Notes: generated by a model from the letters alone, not told the origin. Positions 23,300-32,062 are shown, counted from the first letter of the stretch. The stretch: 50,881 bases of DNA from Gordonibacter sp. 28C (GCF_003339845.1 NZ_PPTR01000017.1:1-50881), one strand, 5' to 3'. Translations and numbers: made by a program.

Positions 23300-24229
23300 T
23301 CAGACGGGTTCTTCGTCCTCCTCGAAACCCCACAGGCGCACCTCGGGCTCCAGCTCCACGCCCGCGCTCTCTCGCACGCGCTCCTGCACGTCGGCGATAA
23401 GGCGGCGCACGTCGGCGGCCGTGGCGCCGCCCGCGTTCACCACGAAGCCCGTGTGCTTTTCCGACACCTGAGCGCCGCCCACGCGGTAGCCGCGCAGGCC
23501 CGCCTCCTGCACGAGCTGGCCCACGAAGCGTCCCTCGGGGCGCTTGAACGTGCTGCCGGCGCTCGGCTTGTCCAGCGGCTGCTTCTCCTCGCGGCGGCGC
23601 GCCAGGTCGTCCATGCGCTCCTGGACGGCATGCGGGTCGTCGCGTCGGAGGGACAACGTGACGGCCAGCACGATATAGCCCGCCTCGTCCATCATGGAAT
23701 GCCGGTACGACCACGAGGCGCGCTCGGCGTCCACGTCGACCGTCTCGCCTTCGGGCGTGAGGCAGCGCACCGACGCGCACACGTCCTTGAACTCGCCGCC
23801 GTAGGCGCCCGCGTTCATGATGGCGGCACCGCCCACGGTGCCCGGAATGCCGCAGGCGAACTCGTAGCCGGAAAGCCCCGCCGCGCAGGCGGCGCGGGCC
23901 ACCTCGGCGTTCGAGCACCCCGCCTGCGCTCGCACGACGGTTCCGTCCACCTCGAGCGCCGACAGGTTCTCCGCCAGGCGAACCGTCACGCCCCCCACGC
24001 CTTCGTCGGCCGCGAGCACGTCGCTTCCCAGCCCCAGCACGCGGAACGCCGCGCCTCTGCGGCGACAGACGGCCAAGACCGCGCGGACCTCGTCCTCGCT
24101 GCGCGGCTCCACGCAGCACTCCGCCGGCCCGCCGATGCGGAACGTGGTGAGCTCGGACAGCGGCACGCCGCAGCGAACGCCGCCCTCGCCGACGATCGCG
24201 CGCAGCTCCTGAAGAAGTTCGGCATCCAT
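23300..24229 (-). CDS. murB: UDP-N-acetylenolpyruvylglucosamine reductase
   Basis: The 309-residue flavoprotein has the FAD-binding block LGLGSDVLAADEGVGG, then GIPGTVGGAAIMNAGAYGGE, and the type II active-site Ser in SAGSTFKRPEG. YRHSMMD supplies Arg/Ser residues, and the final acid is in LEPEVRLWG. It reduces the enolpyruvyl group with NADPH to give UDP-MurNAc, committing to peptidoglycan. AAAGGAGG lies eight bases before the chosen ATG. An in-frame start 33 bp upstream would place the Shine-Dalgarno inside the gene, so it was rejected. coaX follows upstream on the same strand after about 120 bp. Confidence 0.94.
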   Translation of the reverse strand: MDAELLQELRAIVGEGGVRCGVPLSELTTFRIGGPAECCVEPRSEDEVRAVLAVCRRRGAAFRVLGLGSDVLAADEGVGGVTVRLAENLSALEVDGTVVRAQAGCSNAEVARAACAAGLSGYEFACGIPGTVGGAAIMNAGAYGGEFKDVCASVRCLTPEGETVDVDAERASWSYRHSMMDEAGYIVLAVTLSLRRDDPHAVQERMDDLARRREEKQPLDKPSAGSTFKRPEGRFVGQLVQEAGLRGYRVGGAQVSEKHTGFVVNAGGATAADVRRLIADVQERVRESAGVELEPEVRLWGFEEDEEPV

Positions 24230-24330
24230 GAGGTTCCTCCTTTCGGGTGGTGGTTTTTGCAAGAAGGCGCGGCCGGGGAACGTCCGCGCGCTTGCCGCAA
24301 AGAGAACAACCGGTTGCGACCCGTCGCGCC

Positions 24331-24356
24331 GGGCGGACAGCAGCCCGTCCTTACGG
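24331..24356. repeat. Short family B repeat end (B4)
   Basis: GGGCGGACAGCAGCCCGTCC followed by TTACGG is a slightly degraded version of the family B end (compare GGGC-AGCA-GCCC-CTACG at B3). It supplies the TAA stop codon of coaX. Confidence 0.4.
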
Positions 24357-25169
24357 CTTCCTGCGATTCAGCTCGTACAGGCGATGCAGACCGCGCAGGG
24401 TGAGCGTGTCGTCGGCGCGCGCGTCGTGACGAAGCAACGCCGCCATAGCGGCCGCGTTCGCGCCCGTCACCACCACCTCGGCCTCGCATCCCAGCTCCGC
24501 CAGCACCATGTCCACGAGCCCGTCGATGCGCGCCACCTCGCCCATGACCACGCCGGCCTGCACGGCTTCGCGCGTGGACGTGCCGATCACCGATGCGGGG
24601 GCCTTCAGCTCCACATGCGGCAGGCGCGCGGCAGCCTGCGCGAGCGCCTTCGCGCCCAGCGCCAGCCCTGGAGCGATGATGCCTCCCAAAAACGTGCCCT
24701 CGGCGTCGACCACCTCGAAGTTCGTCGTCGTGCCCAGGTCCACCACCACGAGCGGCCCGCCGTAGTCCGCGAGCGCCGCCGCCAAGTCGGCCACCCGGTC
24801 GGGCCCCACCTCGGCGGGGTCGCGATAGCGCATCCTGATGCCGGTCTTGAGGCCGGGCCCCACCACGAGCGGCCGCCGGCCGCACTCAGCCCGCAACGCA
24901 GACGCCCATACATCCGTGAGGTCGGGCACGACGCACGACACGATGGCGTCGCCTGCGCTCGACGGGGCCCCCTCGTCCGCCGAGCGCCGCGCGAGCGCGT
25001 CGAGAAAGCCCGTGACGACGAGGCGCGCTTCATCGACCGTCAAGTGCTCGGCCGTGGTTGCCTCCCACGTAGCCGCCAGAGCGCCGTCCGCGAACAGCCC
25101 CAGCCGCGTGACGGTGTTGCCCACGTCCACCGCCAGCATTCCACCCGCATCCTGCACTCCAGCCTCCAT
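24351..25169 (-). CDS. coaX: Type III pantothenate kinase
   Basis: The 272-residue protein of the ASKHA fold has AVDVGNTVTRLG (phosphate 1), VGPDRVADL (family GPDR-like motif), VDLGTTTNFEVV (phosphate 2) and GGIIAPGL. It phosphorylates pantothenate with ATP, the first step of CoA synthesis, is insensitive to CoA feedback, and needs a monovalent cation (family knowledge). The start is uncertain. ATG 25169 adds 10 residues before LAVDVGNT; ATG 25139 would give the usual 262 residues, but neither has a convincing Shine-Dalgarno. It complements CoaBC encoded at 1.5-2.7 kb. Confidence 0.92.
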   Translation of the reverse strand: MEAGVQDAGGMLAVDVGNTVTRLGLFADGALAATWEATTAEHLTVDEARLVVTGFLDALARRSADEGAPSSAGDAIVSCVVPDLTDVWASALRAECGRRPLVVGPGLKTGIRMRYRDPAEVGPDRVADLAAALADYGGPLVVVDLGTTTNFEVVDAEGTFLGGIIAPGLALGAKALAQAAARLPHVELKAPASVIGTSTREAVQAGVVMGEVARIDGLVDMVLAELGCEAEVVVTGANAAAMAALLRHDARADDTLTLRGLHRLYELNRRKP

Positions 25170-25346
25170 GGCGCAACCCGCCTTCCGCGCCGCGCACCCC
25201 GAAACCGTGCGAAACGCCCTCTTTTTGCCCAATACTGCGAATTTGACGATGTCGTCCAACGCTCGACCCGATTATACTGTACCCGTCTCATCAGTAACCC
25301 GACTTCCCGAAGAGAGGGGAAGCGGATATACGAGAAGGAGCAGATC

Positions 25347-27074
25347 ATGCAAGCCTTGAAAGGGCAATTGACCCTGCGCGGCGTCGCCATCGGGTGCGTC
25401 GGCTGCGCGATCATCACCGCGGCGTCGGTCTACACGGCCCTCAAGATGGGGGCGCTTCCCTGGCCCATCGTGTTCGCCGCCATCATCTCCCTGTTCTTCC
25501 TGAAAGCGCTCGGCCGCGGCAAGGCCAACCTCAACGAGGCGAACGTCACGCACACCGTCATGAGCGCGGGCGCCATGGTGGCGGGCGGCCTGGCGTTCAC
25601 CATCCCCGGCATCTGGATGCTGGGCTACGCCGACGAGGTCGGCTGGTTCGAGATGCTCCTCGTGGCCGTCTCGGGCGTCATCCTGGGCCTGGTGTGCACC
25701 GCGCTTCTGCGCCGTCACTTCATCGAGGACGCCGAACTGGAGTACCCCATCGGCGAAGCGGCCGCGCAGACGCTCATCGCGGGCAACTCCGGCGGCAAGA
25801 CCGGCTGGAAGCTGTTCGGCTCCATGGGCTTCGCCGGCGCGTTCACGGCGCTGCGCGACTTCTTCGGCGTGATACCGGCGATGCTGTTCGGCAACGCCGC
25901 CATCCCCGGCGTGGCGTTCGGCGTCTACCTGTCGCCCATGCTCCTGGCCGTGGGCTTCCTCGTGGGCACGGGCGCCGTGGTCGTGTGGTTCGTCGGCGCG
26001 CTGCTGGCGAACTTCGGCATCGTCGTGGGAGGCGCGGCCGCGGGCCTTTGGGACGTGGCGTCCGCGCAGGGCATCGTGTCGAGCCTCGGCATGGGCGTCA
26101 TGATGGGCGCGGGACTGGGCGTCATATGCAAGAACATCCTGCCCAAGGCGTGGCGCATGCTGCGCGACGCCCGCAGCTCGAACGCGTTCGGCCTCACCGC
26201 CGCGAGCACCCTGGGTTCCCCGGCCGACGGCGCGAAGGACGGACGCCTGCGCAACGGCCGCTTCCGCGTCACCGCCGGGCTGGCCGCGCTGGCCGTGGCG
26301 GCGGTGGCCCTCATCGCCTGCTTCGGATTGCAGCTGGGCCCCGTCCCGGCCGTCATCGTGGTGCTGCTGGCCTTCGTCGCCACCGCCATGAGCGCGCAGA
26401 GCGTGGGGCAGACGGGCATCGACCCCATGGAGATCTTCGGGCTCATCGTGCTTCTGGCCGTGGCCGCCGCCTCGAGCGTGCCGCAGGTGCAGCTGTTCTT
26501 CGTGGCGGGCATCGTGGCCGTGGCGTGCGGCCTGGCCGGCGACGTGATGAACGACTTCCACGCCGGGCACGTGCTGGGAACGAACCCCAAAGCCCAGTGG
26601 ATCGGCCAGGCCATCGGCGCCGTGCTGGGCGCGGGCGTGGCCGTGGCCGTCATGGCCGTGCTCGTGAGCGCCTACGGGCCCGAGTCGTTCGGCCCCACGG
26701 CGTCGTTCGTGTCGGCGCAGGCCTCCGTCGTGGCCACCATGGTGTCGGGCATCCCGTCGGTGCCGGCGTTCGGCATCGGGCTTGCGGCGGGCTTCGTCCT
26801 CTACCTGCTGAACTTTCCCGCCATGATGCTGGGGCTGGGCATCTACCTGCCTTTCTACATGTCGCTGACCGCGTTTCTGGGCGCGATGGCGAAGGTGGCC
26901 TACGACGCCGTGTGCAAGCTGCGCCGCAAGGGGCTCGCAGCCGAGGAGGCCGCGGCCAAGGCGAAGGCGCAGGGAGAAACCGGCCTTGTCGTGTCGAGCG
27001 GCCTGCTCGGCGGAGAATCCATCGTGGGCGTGCTGGTGGCGCTGGCCGCCGTCTTCATGGGCATGGGGGCATAG
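25347..27074 (+). CDS. OPT-family oligopeptide transporter
   Basis: The 575-residue membrane protein has about 14 hydrophobic segments and begins LTLRGVAIGCVGCAIITAAS. Family marks are TALKMGALPWPIVFAA, EYPIGEAAAQTLIAG and the late NFPAMMLGLGIYLPF. Bacterial OPT proteins take up short peptides or related compounds by proton coupling. A loop with basic and charged residues lies around residues 270-310. GAAGGAG sits six bases before the ATG, and a TATACT hexamer at 25273-25278 is a possible -10. A long perfect hairpin follows the stop. Substrate cannot be read from sequence. Confidence 0.92.
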   Translation: MQALKGQLTLRGVAIGCVGCAIITAASVYTALKMGALPWPIVFAAIISLFFLKALGRGKANLNEANVTHTVMSAGAMVAGGLAFTIPGIWMLGYADEVGWFEMLLVAVSGVILGLVCTALLRRHFIEDAELEYPIGEAAAQTLIAGNSGGKTGWKLFGSMGFAGAFTALRDFFGVIPAMLFGNAAIPGVAFGVYLSPMLLAVGFLVGTGAVVVWFVGALLANFGIVVGGAAAGLWDVASAQGIVSSLGMGVMMGAGLGVICKNILPKAWRMLRDARSSNAFGLTAASTLGSPADGAKDGRLRNGRFRVTAGLAALAVAAVALIACFGLQLGPVPAVIVVLLAFVATAMSAQSVGQTGIDPMEIFGLIVLLAVAAASSVPQVQLFFVAGIVAVACGLAGDVMNDFHAGHVLGTNPKAQWIGQAIGAVLGAGVAVAVMAVLVSAYGPESFGPTASFVSAQASVVATMVSGIPSVPAFGIGLAAGFVLYLLNFPAMMLGLGIYLPFYMSLTAFLGAMAKVAYDAVCKLRRKGLAAEEAAAKAKAQGETGLVVSSGLLGGESIVGVLVALAAVFMGMGA

Positions 27075-27086
27075 GGGCCCGGCGCG

Positions 27087-27129
27087 GCGGGGATAACGCG
27101 ATCTGCCACGCATCACGCGTTATCCCCGC
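27087..27129. terminator. Long perfect hairpin after the OPT gene
   Basis: GCGGGGATAACGCG (27087-27100) is mirrored exactly by CGCGTTATCCCCGC (27116-27129), a 14-bp stem with a 15-nt loop, 12 bases after the stop. No T-run follows. Confidence 0.65.
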
Positions 27130-27230
27130 AGGAACCCGGCTCTGCGCGCTTCGTGGTACCATGCTGTACGACGACGATGCGCATCCGCCGCGTCGTCGTC
27201 CGAAGCGACCGATACCGCCACGGAGGATTC

Positions 27231-27569
27231 ATGGAGCTCATCATAGGCCTGTGCGCCGCGCTGTCCGCCGGCATCGCATGCGGCGTCGTCGGCGGCGGGA
27301 TCAAGTACCGTCTGAACAGGAACCGCGACTACCCCGAGGAAAAGAAGGCCGCTTACCAGCGCCTGTGGAAAGCAGGCTCCACCGTCATGCGCTTCGCCAC
27401 GGGAACGATCCTCGCACTTGGCCTCATCTGGTGCGCGGGCTTCCTGGTCGTCGGGGCGCTCTACCCCGACCAGGCCGACTACGCGAACAACATGTCGGAG
27501 CTCATCGTGGGCGTGCTCACCGTCGTCTCCATCATGTTCGCCTTCTACGAGTTCGTGCGCCGCAAATAA
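27231..27569 (+). CDS. Small membrane protein of unknown function
   Basis: The 112-residue protein has three hydrophobic segments: about residues 2-24 (Gly/Ala-rich, CGVVGGG), 50-76 (TGTILALGLIWCAGFLVVGA) and 88-106 (IVGVLTVVSIMFAFYEF). Between the first two lies a charged cytoplasmic-type loop (KYRLNRNRDYPEEKKAAYQR). It ends in basic RRK. GGAGG lies five bases upstream of the ATG, so translation is likely. I do not recognise a family. It is monocistronic, between the OPT hairpin and the convergent brnTA pair. Confidence 0.65.
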   Translation: MELIIGLCAALSAGIACGVVGGGIKYRLNRNRDYPEEKKAAYQRLWKAGSTVMRFATGTILALGLIWCAGFLVVGALYPDQADYANNMSELIVGVLTVVSIMFAFYEFVRRK

Positions 27570-27626
27570 CGCGAGCGCGCCAGACGATAAACGCTTGCGA
27601 CCGCCTTCGTCGCGCGGCGTTCAACC

Positions 27627-27887
27627 CTATGCGAGCGTCCTCGTCCGCCTTCTGTCCTCCGCCTTCTCCGCAAGCCACATGTTGATGACGGCCTGCCTGC
27701 TCACGGCCAAGTGGCGAGCCTCGATATCGAGCTCGTCCACGAGCCAGCTCGGCATGGTGCCGTTCACCTTTCGAGGCTCGTCTTCTTTTCCAGGCTGGCA
27801 AATTGAGTCGGCCACGACGAGGTCGGTTACGTCCTCGCCTGCGTCGACCATGCGGTCGAGTTCTTCAGCGGTTATTGGTTTGGTCAT
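27627..27887 (-). CDS. brnA: BrnA-like ribbon-helix-helix antitoxin
   Basis: The 86-residue protein begins MTKPITAEELDRMVD. Its DNA-binding half is VNGTMPSWLVDELDIEARHL followed by AVSRQAVINMWLAE, the BrnA pattern of a beta-strand then two helices. It should neutralise BrnT by direct binding and repress the brnTA promoter, where a GATATT/AATATC dyad is visible. The gene overlaps the end of brnT by 23 bp, the usual toxin-first order of this system. It ends in a basic tail (DRRRTRT). Confidence 0.85.
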   Translation of the reverse strand: MTKPITAEELDRMVDAGEDVTDLVVADSICQPGKEDEPRKVNGTMPSWLVDELDIEARHLAVSRQAVINMWLAEKAEDRRRTRTLA

Positions 27888-28137
27888 ACAGAGCAGCCTC
27901 CTTCCGCGTCGCCCTCCGTGTCGATACGATACGCACGCGCTCGCCACGATGAACCACAACGGCCAGCCAGCAGATGCCCGCCCATCGAGCAAGCACGCCG
28001 TAACGCTGTTCGCCCGTATGTTCCAATCTGAACTCGACGCGATCGCGATCGAGCCACAGTGCTTGCGCGTCCTCGAAATCGATGCCGTGCTTATCGAGAT
28101 TTCGAGCGCTTTTTTCGGGGTCGTATTCGAACAGCAT
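27865..28137 (-). CDS. brnT: BrnT-like ribonuclease toxin
   Basis: The 90-residue protein opens LFEYDPEKSARNLDKHGIDF, which is the BrnT signature, with WLDRDRVEF in the middle and RVRIVSTRRATRKEAALY near the end, carrying the basic and acidic residues of the RelE-like RNase fold. BrnT cleaves RNA and slows growth until bound by BrnA. The ATG at 28137 is preceded by AGGGG at six bases; a TTG two codons earlier is less likely. The surrounding DNA is distinctly AT-rich, which suggests acquisition. Confidence 0.87.
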   Translation of the reverse strand: MLFEYDPEKSARNLDKHGIDFEDAQALWLDRDRVEFRLEHTGEQRYGVLARWAGICWLAVVVHRGERVRIVSTRRATRKEAALYDQTNNR

Positions 28138-28159
28138 AGACAACCCCTATGCAAATTCA

Positions 28160-28191
28160 ACTATACAATGTTTTGATATTATTTCAATATC
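28160..28191 (-). promoter_or_regulatory. brnTA promoter and operator dyad
   Basis: On the minus strand TTGAAA (28187-28182) and TATAGT (28165-28160) are 16 bp apart. The dyad GATATT-ATTTC-AATATC (28175-28191) overlaps the -35 and is a likely BrnA operator. Confidence 0.65.
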
Positions 28192-28410
28192 GATACGCCC
28201 TATATTAAACACACGTTCAATATTACTTGACTCTTTCAGAGAAAAATGCCTCATGGTCCACCTCGCAGGGTTCCTCCGGCTTCGAGGATCTTGCAAGCGT
28301 GGTACGGGCCGCGGGGAACGTCGCGACCATCTATGGGCTGCCGATAAAGCAAAAGACAGCGCTTGCACTGGCTCTTTTCAACCAGTATAGCATGCTACAG
28401 CAGATCACGG
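28192..28410. other. Intergenic stretch with a possible gene remnant
   Basis: The plus strand has an open frame from about 28227 to 28448. Its translation (for example FEDLASVVRAAGNVATIYGL) looks protein-like, but it has no good ribosome-binding site and runs through the glycosyltransferase terminator. I regard it as a decayed fragment next to the acquired brnTA genes. Confidence 0.3.
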
Positions 28411-28437
28411 GAAGAAAAGGCGGCCGAAGCCGCCTTC
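28411..28437 (-). terminator. Intrinsic terminator of glf-glycosyltransferase
   Basis: AAGGCGGC and GCCGCCTT form an 8-bp stem with a TTCG tetraloop on the minus strand, followed by TTTTCTT. It begins a few bases past the glycosyltransferase stop. Confidence 0.85.
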
Positions 28438-28440
28438 CCG

Positions 28441-29463
28441 TCAGTTGAACTTGAAAATCTTCTGCGCCATGCGGTAGCCGGTGATGCCGATCTTGCGGCC
28501 CAATCCGGTGGGCAGGTTCGTGCCCGTGTTGAGGGCGCTGCGGCGGATGCGCCGGTAGACGTCGGGGTTCCTCTCCTTGAGGTAGTCCCAGATGTCCTCC
28601 CGCTTGTCCTCCGCCTCGTCGGTGCCTATCATGCGCAGGAAGATGGAGCAGATGCACATCATCATGGACAGGTAGTTCTCCATGTAGCGCTCCAGGCGCT
28701 TCTCCGGCACGTCGTCGGGCAGGCGCACGGCGTCGATCATGAGGCGCGTCACGCGCAGCTGCTGGTCGATGCGGCCCATCATGACGTTCTCGTTCACGCT
28801 CTGGTCCTCGCGGCCGATGAAGTAGCGGTACATGTCCACGTCGCGGTAGTACAGGGTCTTCACATGCGGCAACGGCACGTACACGAAGATGTTGTCCACG
28901 TAGAACGTGTGCTTCGGAAGCTCGAGTCCCATGTCCCGCAAAAGCTCGGTGCGGTAGATGGCCGAGTGCATGAGCAGGTACTGGCTCTGTCCGAAGTGCC
29001 CCACCTCGCTCCAACCGAACTCGCGGCCCTCGGGGAACACGTTGCGGTAGTGCATGACGGCCCGCGCGCCTTCGTGGACCTTCTCGTACACGTAGTTGCC
29101 GATGACGAGGTCGGTGGCATCGGGCAGCTCGTTCTGGCGACGCAGGTAGGCCATGATCTCGGCCATGGCGTGCTCGTCGAGCCAGTCGTCGGAGTCCACC
29201 ACCTTGAAGTAGCGCCCGGTGGCGTGCGCGAGCCCCGTGTTCACGGCCTGGCCGTGCCCGCCGTTCTCCTGGTGCACGGCGCGGATGATGTCCGGATGCC
29301 GCTCGGCCCACTCGTCGGCCTTCGCAGGCGTGTCGTCCTTCGTCGAACCGTCGTCGACGATGATGACTTCGATGTCGTCGCCGCACTTCAGGATGGACTC
29401 GATGCACGCGTCCATGTACTCGGCCGAGTTGTAGCAGGGAACGGCGAACGAGATGGTCTTCAC
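28441..29463 (-). CDS. GT-A family 2 glycosyltransferase
   Basis: The 340-residue protein has an N-terminal GT2 domain: SFAVPCYNSAEYMDACIESI, VIIVDDGSTKDDT and the metal-binding DXD-like VVDSDDWLDEHA. The C-terminal half is helical and lacks membrane segments. It should transfer a sugar from a nucleotide donor to a cell-surface glycan or lipid. It starts 4 bp after the stop of glf, so UDP-galactofuranose is a plausible donor (inference from the pair). A TTCG-loop terminator ends the operon. Confidence 0.88.
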   Translation of the reverse strand: MKTISFAVPCYNSAEYMDACIESILKCGDDIEVIIVDDGSTKDDTPAKADEWAERHPDIIRAVHQENGGHGQAVNTGLAHATGRYFKVVDSDDWLDEHAMAEIMAYLRRQNELPDATDLVIGNYVYEKVHEGARAVMHYRNVFPEGREFGWSEVGHFGQSQYLLMHSAIYRTELLRDMGLELPKHTFYVDNIFVYVPLPHVKTLYYRDVDMYRYFIGREDQSVNENVMMGRIDQQLRVTRLMIDAVRLPDDVPEKRLERYMENYLSMMMCICSIFLRMIGTDEAEDKREDIWDYLKERNPDVYRRIRRSALNTGTNLPTGLGRKIGITGYRMAQKIFKFN

Positions 29464-29467
29464 GGTC

Positions 29468-30682
29468 CTACCCCACCAGCTCGTCGGCCAGCGCGAGCGC
29501 GCGTCCGATGATGACGTCCATGTTGTAGTAGCGGTACTCGGCCAAACGCCCCAGCGGGTGGAAGTTCGGCAGCGCGGAGGTCAGCGCGCGGTAGCGCCCG
29601 TAGTGCGCCGCGTTCTCCTCGCCCACGATGGCGTAGTACGGGATCTGCGTCTTCGGGTCGTCGTAGGAGTGGCTGTACTCCTTCATGATGGTGGTCTTGT
29701 CGCTCTCCTGCCCGGTGAGGTACTTGAACTCGGTGATGCGGGTGTAGTCCTCCGTCACCGTGAAGTTCACCGTGCCGCAGGGCAGCACGTGCTCGGCGTC
29801 GTGCGTCTCGTACACGAAGTCCAGGCTGCGGTACGGAAGGCGGCCGAAACGCGAGAGGAACAACTCGTCGAGAGGGCCGGTGTAGACGATCGGGCCGTCG
29901 AAGGGGCGGTCCTTGATGTTGATGATCGACAGCGGGGCGTCCTCCTCGTCGCTTTCGAACTCCAGGTCGAACACGCTCTCGGCTTCCACGCCCAGGCACA
30001 CCTGGATGTTCTCGTGGTCGAGCATGCGCTCGAACAGCGGCGTGTAGCCGTGCAGGGGCATGCCCTGGTAGGCGTCCTGGAAGTAGCGGTTGTCACGCGA
30101 GACGAACACGGGCACGCGCGCCGTGACGGAGGGGTCGACCTCTTCGGGCGTGAGGCCCCACTGCTTCTGCGTGTAGTAGAGGAACACGTTCTTGTAGACG
30201 AAGTCGGCGATCTCGGACAACTCAGGGTCGTCCTGCTCGCGCAGCTCGGTGATGGTCACCTTGCGCTCGTCGCCGAACTTGCCGATGAGCTTCTCGGTCA
30301 GGCGCGCGGCCTTCTCCTCGCCGAAGGCGATCTCCATGGAGTTCTTGTTGAAGGGCACCGGCAGGTAGGTGCCGTACCAGTCGGCCAGCACCTCGTGCTC
30401 GTAGTCGCGCCACTCGGTGAAGCGGCGCACGTAATCGAAGGCGCGCTTGTCGTTGGTGTGGAAGATGTGCGGCCCGTAGCGGTGCACGAGGATGCCGGCC
30501 TCGTCGGCCTCGTCGTACATGTTGCCGCCGATGTGGGGGCGCTTCTCGATCACGAGCACGCGCTTTCCGCCTCGTTCGGCCAGCTCGCGCGCCATGACGC
30601 CGCCCGCGAACCCGCTACCCACCACCACCGCGTCGATATCGTCCATGTCGACGTCTTTGAAATCGCAGTACTGCACACCCAT
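29468..30682 (-). CDS. glf: UDP-galactopyranose mutase
   Basis: The 404-residue flavoenzyme has the FAD-binding GSGFAGGVMARELAERG and IEKRPHIGGNMYDE, then HRYGPHIFHTND, and the mutase blocks FYTQKQWG-like LYYTQKQWGL, RVPVFVSRDNRYF and a conserved C-terminal GRLAEYRYYNMD. Reduced FAD interconverts UDP-Galp and UDP-Galf for surface glycans. An extra 15 residues or so lie before the core; GAGGAAGG stands just upstream of the chosen ATG. It is first in the operon with the glycosyltransferase. Confidence 0.95.
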   Translation of the reverse strand: MGVQYCDFKDVDMDDIDAVVVGSGFAGGVMARELAERGGKRVLVIEKRPHIGGNMYDEADEAGILVHRYGPHIFHTNDKRAFDYVRRFTEWRDYEHEVLADWYGTYLPVPFNKNSMEIAFGEEKAARLTEKLIGKFGDERKVTITELREQDDPELSEIADFVYKNVFLYYTQKQWGLTPEEVDPSVTARVPVFVSRDNRYFQDAYQGMPLHGYTPLFERMLDHENIQVCLGVEAESVFDLEFESDEEDAPLSIINIKDRPFDGPIVYTGPLDELFLSRFGRLPYRSLDFVYETHDAEHVLPCGTVNFTVTEDYTRITEFKYLTGQESDKTTIMKEYSHSYDDPKTQIPYYAIVGEENAAHYGRYRALTSALPNFHPLGRLAEYRYYNMDVIIGRALALADELVG

Positions 30683-30865
30683 GGGGAACCTTCCTCTTGT
30701 CTTATACTAGCGATAGGGCCGCTCCGACCCGAAGTATGCGCATATTGCACCGAGAAGCCAGTTTACCGAAAAATGAAAGCGGCATGCACGCTATCATACA
30801 AGTATCGTTATTTTCGCATGCATGTTGCCGTGCGAGTTCCATTTGAACGCGAAAGGACAATGCCG

Positions 30866-31864
30866 ATGAGTGCATTTCTGGAATCCATGCTGGCCCGTGC
30901 GAAGGCCGACAAGCGCACGATCGTGCTGCCCGAGGGCGACGACGAGCGCACGCTCAAAGCGGCCGAGCGCATCTTGGCCGAGGGGGTGGCGAACCTCGTC
31001 ATCCTGGGCGATGCGGGCGCCATCGAGGCGAGCCCCTACGCCCTCGACGGCGCCCGCATCGTCGACGTGCGCACGGCGCCTGAGCGCAGCGAGTTCGCCG
31101 ACGCCCTCTACGAGCTGCGCCGCCACAAGGGTATGACGCCCGAGCAGGCCCTGGCCCTCATGGACGACGTGCTGTACTTCGGCGTGATGATGGTGAAGCA
31201 GGGCCTGGCCGACGGCATGGTGGCCGGCGCCTGCCATGCCACGGGCGACGTGCTGCGGCCGAGCCTGCAGATACTCAAGACCGCTCCCGGCGTGAAGCTG
31301 GTGAGCTCGTTCTTCGTCATGTGCGTGCCCGACTGCGACTTGGGGAGCGACGGCACGTTCCTGTTCTCCGACTGCGGTTTGGAAGTGCAGCCCGACAGCG
31401 AGAAGCTCGCGCACATCGCCGTGAACTCCGCGAAGTCGTGGAAGGCGCTCATGGGCGAGGAGCCCCGCGTGGCGCTGCTGTCCCACTCGAGCCACGGGTC
31501 GGCCAAGAACGCCGACGCCGCCAAAGTCGTGGAGGCTGCCGAGATAGCCAAGGCGCTCGCGCCCGAGCTCGCTCTCGACGGGGAGCTGCAGCTCGACGCG
31601 GCCATCGTGGAGTCCGTTGGCGCGTCGAAGGCGCCCGACTCCCCCGTGGCAGGACGCGCCAACGTGCTGATCTTCCCCGACCTCGACGCGGGCAACATCG
31701 GCTACAAGCTCGTGCAGCGCCTGGCGAAGGCCGAGGCCTACGGCCCGGTGACGCAGGGTATCGCCGCACCCGTGAACGACCTGTCGCGCGGCTGCGTCGC
31801 CGACGACATCGTGGGCGTCATCGCCATCACCTGCGTGCAGGCCCAGGCGAACAAAGCCGAATAG
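30866..31864 (+). CDS. pta: Phosphate acetyltransferase
   Basis: The 332-residue protein comprises the catalytic PTA domain only, without the DRTGG and P-loop domains of long Pta. Blocks seen: RTIVLPEGDDERTLKAAE, GLADGMVAGACHATGDVLRP, FSDCGLEVQPDSEKLA, ALLSHSSHGSAKN and the final LSRGCVADDIVGVIAIT. It interconverts acetyl-CoA and acetyl phosphate. The second ATG of two is preferred because GGA lies eight bases upstream. Its partner ackA lies on the opposite strand beyond the GGDEF gene, an uncommon separation. Confidence 0.95.
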   Translation: MSAFLESMLARAKADKRTIVLPEGDDERTLKAAERILAEGVANLVILGDAGAIEASPYALDGARIVDVRTAPERSEFADALYELRRHKGMTPEQALALMDDVLYFGVMMVKQGLADGMVAGACHATGDVLRPSLQILKTAPGVKLVSSFFVMCVPDCDLGSDGTFLFSDCGLEVQPDSEKLAHIAVNSAKSWKALMGEEPRVALLSHSSHGSAKNADAAKVVEAAEIAKALAPELALDGELQLDAAIVESVGASKAPDSPVAGRANVLIFPDLDAGNIGYKLVQRLAKAEAYGPVTQGIAAPVNDLSRGCVADDIVGVIAITCVQAQANKAE

Positions 31865-31950
31865 CGGCCCCGCTCCGACCTCGAAACCCCGCAAGGAGCC
31901 GTGCGAGCGCACGCCGGCCCCGCTCCTTTCGAAATTCAACGGACAAAAAA

Positions 31951-31962
31951 CCCCCCCCCCCC
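31951..31962. repeat. Homopolymeric C12 tract
   Basis: Six A's are followed by twelve C's in the gap between pta and the GGDEF gene. The tract ends about 25 bp upstream of the -10 hexamer at 31988. Runs of this length slip during replication and could alter promoter spacing. Confidence 0.8.
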
Positions 31963-31987
31963 GCCAATTCGCCAAGTCGCTATGGTT

Positions 31988-31993
31988 TATACT
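31988..31993 (+). promoter_or_regulatory. Probable -10 of the GGDEF gene
   Basis: TATACT lies 69 bp before the preferred TTG start. No good -35 is visible at 16-18 bp, and the C12 tract sits just upstream of where it would be. Confidence 0.45.
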
Positions 31994-32062
31994 GGCTTTA
32001 CAGGCTTTATCACACCGTCAGACAACGTAAGAGCATGGCCGGAGCGCAAAGCAGGTAGACCA

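Noticed and set aside
31901-32062. Longer GGDEF protein reading through the C12 tract as polyproline
   Set aside because: It would place the start before the apparent promoter and has no ribosome-binding site.
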